DNA of 35,612 bases, taken from contig JADKCK010000057.1 in NCBI GenBank assembly GCA_016718845.1, positions 1 to 35,612 of the forward strand, written 5' to 3'. This document shows positions 34,596-35,612 of the stretch, piece by piece (position 1 is the first letter of the stretch; each line of letters starts with the position of its first letter). A model generated the notes under the pieces. That model made no database searches and was not told the origin of the DNA. It saw nothing but the letters and a program-made list of their open reading frames with translations. A program made the translations under genes and the position numbers. Source of the DNA: Sphingobacteriales bacterium (GTDB taxonomy: Bacteria; Bacteroidota; Bacteroidia; Chitinophagales; UBA2359).

Positions 34596-35612
34596 TTAGC
34601 CTTCTCCTATTACTTCGCAGTTGGGGAGTAGCGTTTTTATTTTTTGTATGTCGGGTTCGGGTAGTCCGGTTGGTAAAACCAATTTTTGGAGGTTTTTGAG
34701 TTGTTTTATGCTTTGAGGTAAGGCTTTGATTAGGTTACCATCTAGGTATAATTCTTGCAAATTGGTTAGTTGTCCTATGTTTTCGGGTAGTGCGGTAAGT
34801 TCATTATCTGTTAGTTTCAGGGTGCGCAAGTTTTTTAATTGCCCGATACTTTCGGGTAGGGCATTTAATTTGTTATAGCTTATGTTTAATGTTTGCAAAT
34901 TGGTTAATTGTCCAATATTTTTAGGTAAGCTACTTAAAGAGTTAAACGTCAAATTTAAATTTTGCAGATTGTTTAACTGTTCAATGCTTTGAGGAAGTAC
35001 CGCGAGTCCATTTTTTTCCAAATCTAAATTTTGCAGGTTATGCAATAGCCCGATGCTATTGGGCAGCGTAAGGGCGTTGTTATTGCCATATAAATTTAAT
35101 GTTTGCAGGTTTTGCAATTGCCCAATACTTTCGGGTAGGGTGCTTAGTTGATTGTTGTACAATGATAGCATTGTAAGGTTTTGCAATTGACCAATGTTTT
35201 TTGGCAGAGTGCTTAGTTGATTACTGCTTAAATCCAGTGTTTGCAAGTTACTTAATTGCCCTGTGCTTTCGGGTAGGGTGGTAAGTTTATTGTTGCTCAA
35301 AAAAAGAGTTCGCAAGTCGTTAAGTTGCCCTATACTTTCGGGTAGGGTAGTGAGTTGATTTTCCTCTATATCCAACCTTTGCAAGTTTTTTAATTGTCCA
35401 ATGCTTTCGGGTAAGATATCAAGTTGATTGTCGATTAAAGAGAGTTCTTGCAAGTTTTTTAATTTTCCAATGCTTTCGGGTAGTTTAGTAAGTTTGTTGC
35501 CGCTTAAATCTAGTGTTTGCAAGTTTTTTAATTGTCCAATGCTTTCGGGTAAGTTAGTAAATTGATTGACGCTTAAATCCAGTGTTTGCAAGTTACTTAA
35601 TTGCCCGATACT
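34596..35612 (-). CDS. leucine-rich repeat protein (N-terminus outside the window)
   Basis: At least 338 residues; the frame is open to the window edge, so the first Met seen is probably not the real start. It consists almost wholly of 23-residue repeats, LPESIGQLKNLQTLDLSGNKL, about fourteen copies, and ends with a capping segment (LPTGLPEPDIQKIKTLLPNCEVIGEG). This is the plant/Shoc2-like or Ras-group LRR class, a horseshoe used for protein binding. Bacteroidota often have such proteins, some fused to other domains such as ROCO GTPases. No such partner domain is visible in the part shown, and the short C-terminal cap argues against one downstream. Partner and location unknown. Confidence 0.88.
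   Translation of the reverse strand, partial: SIGQLSNLQTLDLSVNQFTNLPESIGQLKNLQTLDLSGNKLTKLPESIGKLKNLQELSLIDNQLDILPESIGQLKNLQRLDIEENQLTTLPESIGQLNDLRTLFLSNNKLTTLPESTGQLSNLQTLDLSSNQLSTLPKNIGQLQNLTMLSLYNNQLSTLPESIGQLQNLQTLNLYGNNNALTLPNSIGLLHNLQNLDLEKNGLAVLPQSIEQLNNLQNLNLTFNSLSSLPKNIGQLTNLQTLNISYNKLNALPESIGQLKNLRTLKLTDNELTALPENIGQLTNLQELYLDGNLIKALPQSIKQLKNLQKLVLPTGLPEPDIQKIKTLLPNCEVIGEG

Overview
The window looks like chromosomal DNA of a free-living member of the Bacteroidota, probably near Chitinophagales/Sphingobacteriales. The evidence is two kinds of type IX secretion sorting domain (type A at the end of the 7.3-10.1 kb protein, type B at the end of the 10.8-13.5 kb protein), promoters of the TTTG-N20-TAnnTTTG form, many very large secreted repeat proteins, an OmpP1/FadL-type porin and a Bacteroidota-style ParC. 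No rRNA, tRNA, CRISPR array, phage gene or transposase gene was seen.

Layout. 1-5.2 kb: two tandem, closely similar VCBS/FG-GAP repeat genes, both damaged. 5.3-7.0 kb: intact glpD. 7.3-10.1 kb: a third VCBS protein with a T9SS type A tail and one frameshift, bracketed by two copies of a ~128-bp terminator/promoter repeat. 10.8-13.5 kb: intact T9SS type B protein. 13.5-14.9 kb: a gene-poor stretch built on a strict 21-bp period (higher-order 105- and 84-bp units) next to REP-like palindromes. 14.9-18.6 kb (minus): a two-domain secreted enzyme (CE1-type esterase plus GH9 cellulase) split by an in-frame TAA and a frameshift, then a Cys-rich lipoprotein with several frameshifts. 19.0-21.6 kb: OmpP1/FadL porin and an SGNH/GDSL lipoprotein (two frameshifts). 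21.7-24.2 kb (minus): parC. 24.6-26.9 kb (minus): multidomain secreted esterase with a dockerin-like tail. 27-28.7 kb: REP-like palindromes, a second 21-bp tandem array and two paralogous peptidoglycan-binding-type genes. 28.9-29.6 kb: an exported Mn/Fe superoxide dismutase. 29.8-34.4 kb (minus): a urate-degradation group, puuD, a UraD-HIU hydrolase fusion and a CitE/HpcH-like protein. 34.6 kb to the edge (minus): a leucine-rich-repeat protein cut by the window end.

How it works together. PuuD would oxidise urate to 5-hydroxyisourate, passing electrons to its own cytochrome c domain. The fused HIU hydrolase/OHCU decarboxylase would carry this to S-allantoin. The neighbouring CitE-like protein has no proven role but could act on a downstream C2 product such as glyoxylate. 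The secreted esterase/GH9 and esterase/dockerin-like proteins point to use of plant polysaccharides, and the T9SS-tailed proteins are probably displayed on the cell surface.

The most unusual signals are the 21-bp-phased locus at 13.7-14.9 kb, with a matching-period array at 27.3 kb; a recurring ATCATCGCCCAAAA motif near terminators and start codons; a candidate ~390-bp foldback insertion at 32.45-32.84 kb whose apparent empty site lies at 24.3 kb; and the concentration of at least ten frameshifts and three nonsense codons in a few secreted-protein genes while about 17 kb of other coding sequence has none. All of this was read by eye from the sequence; no database search was run.
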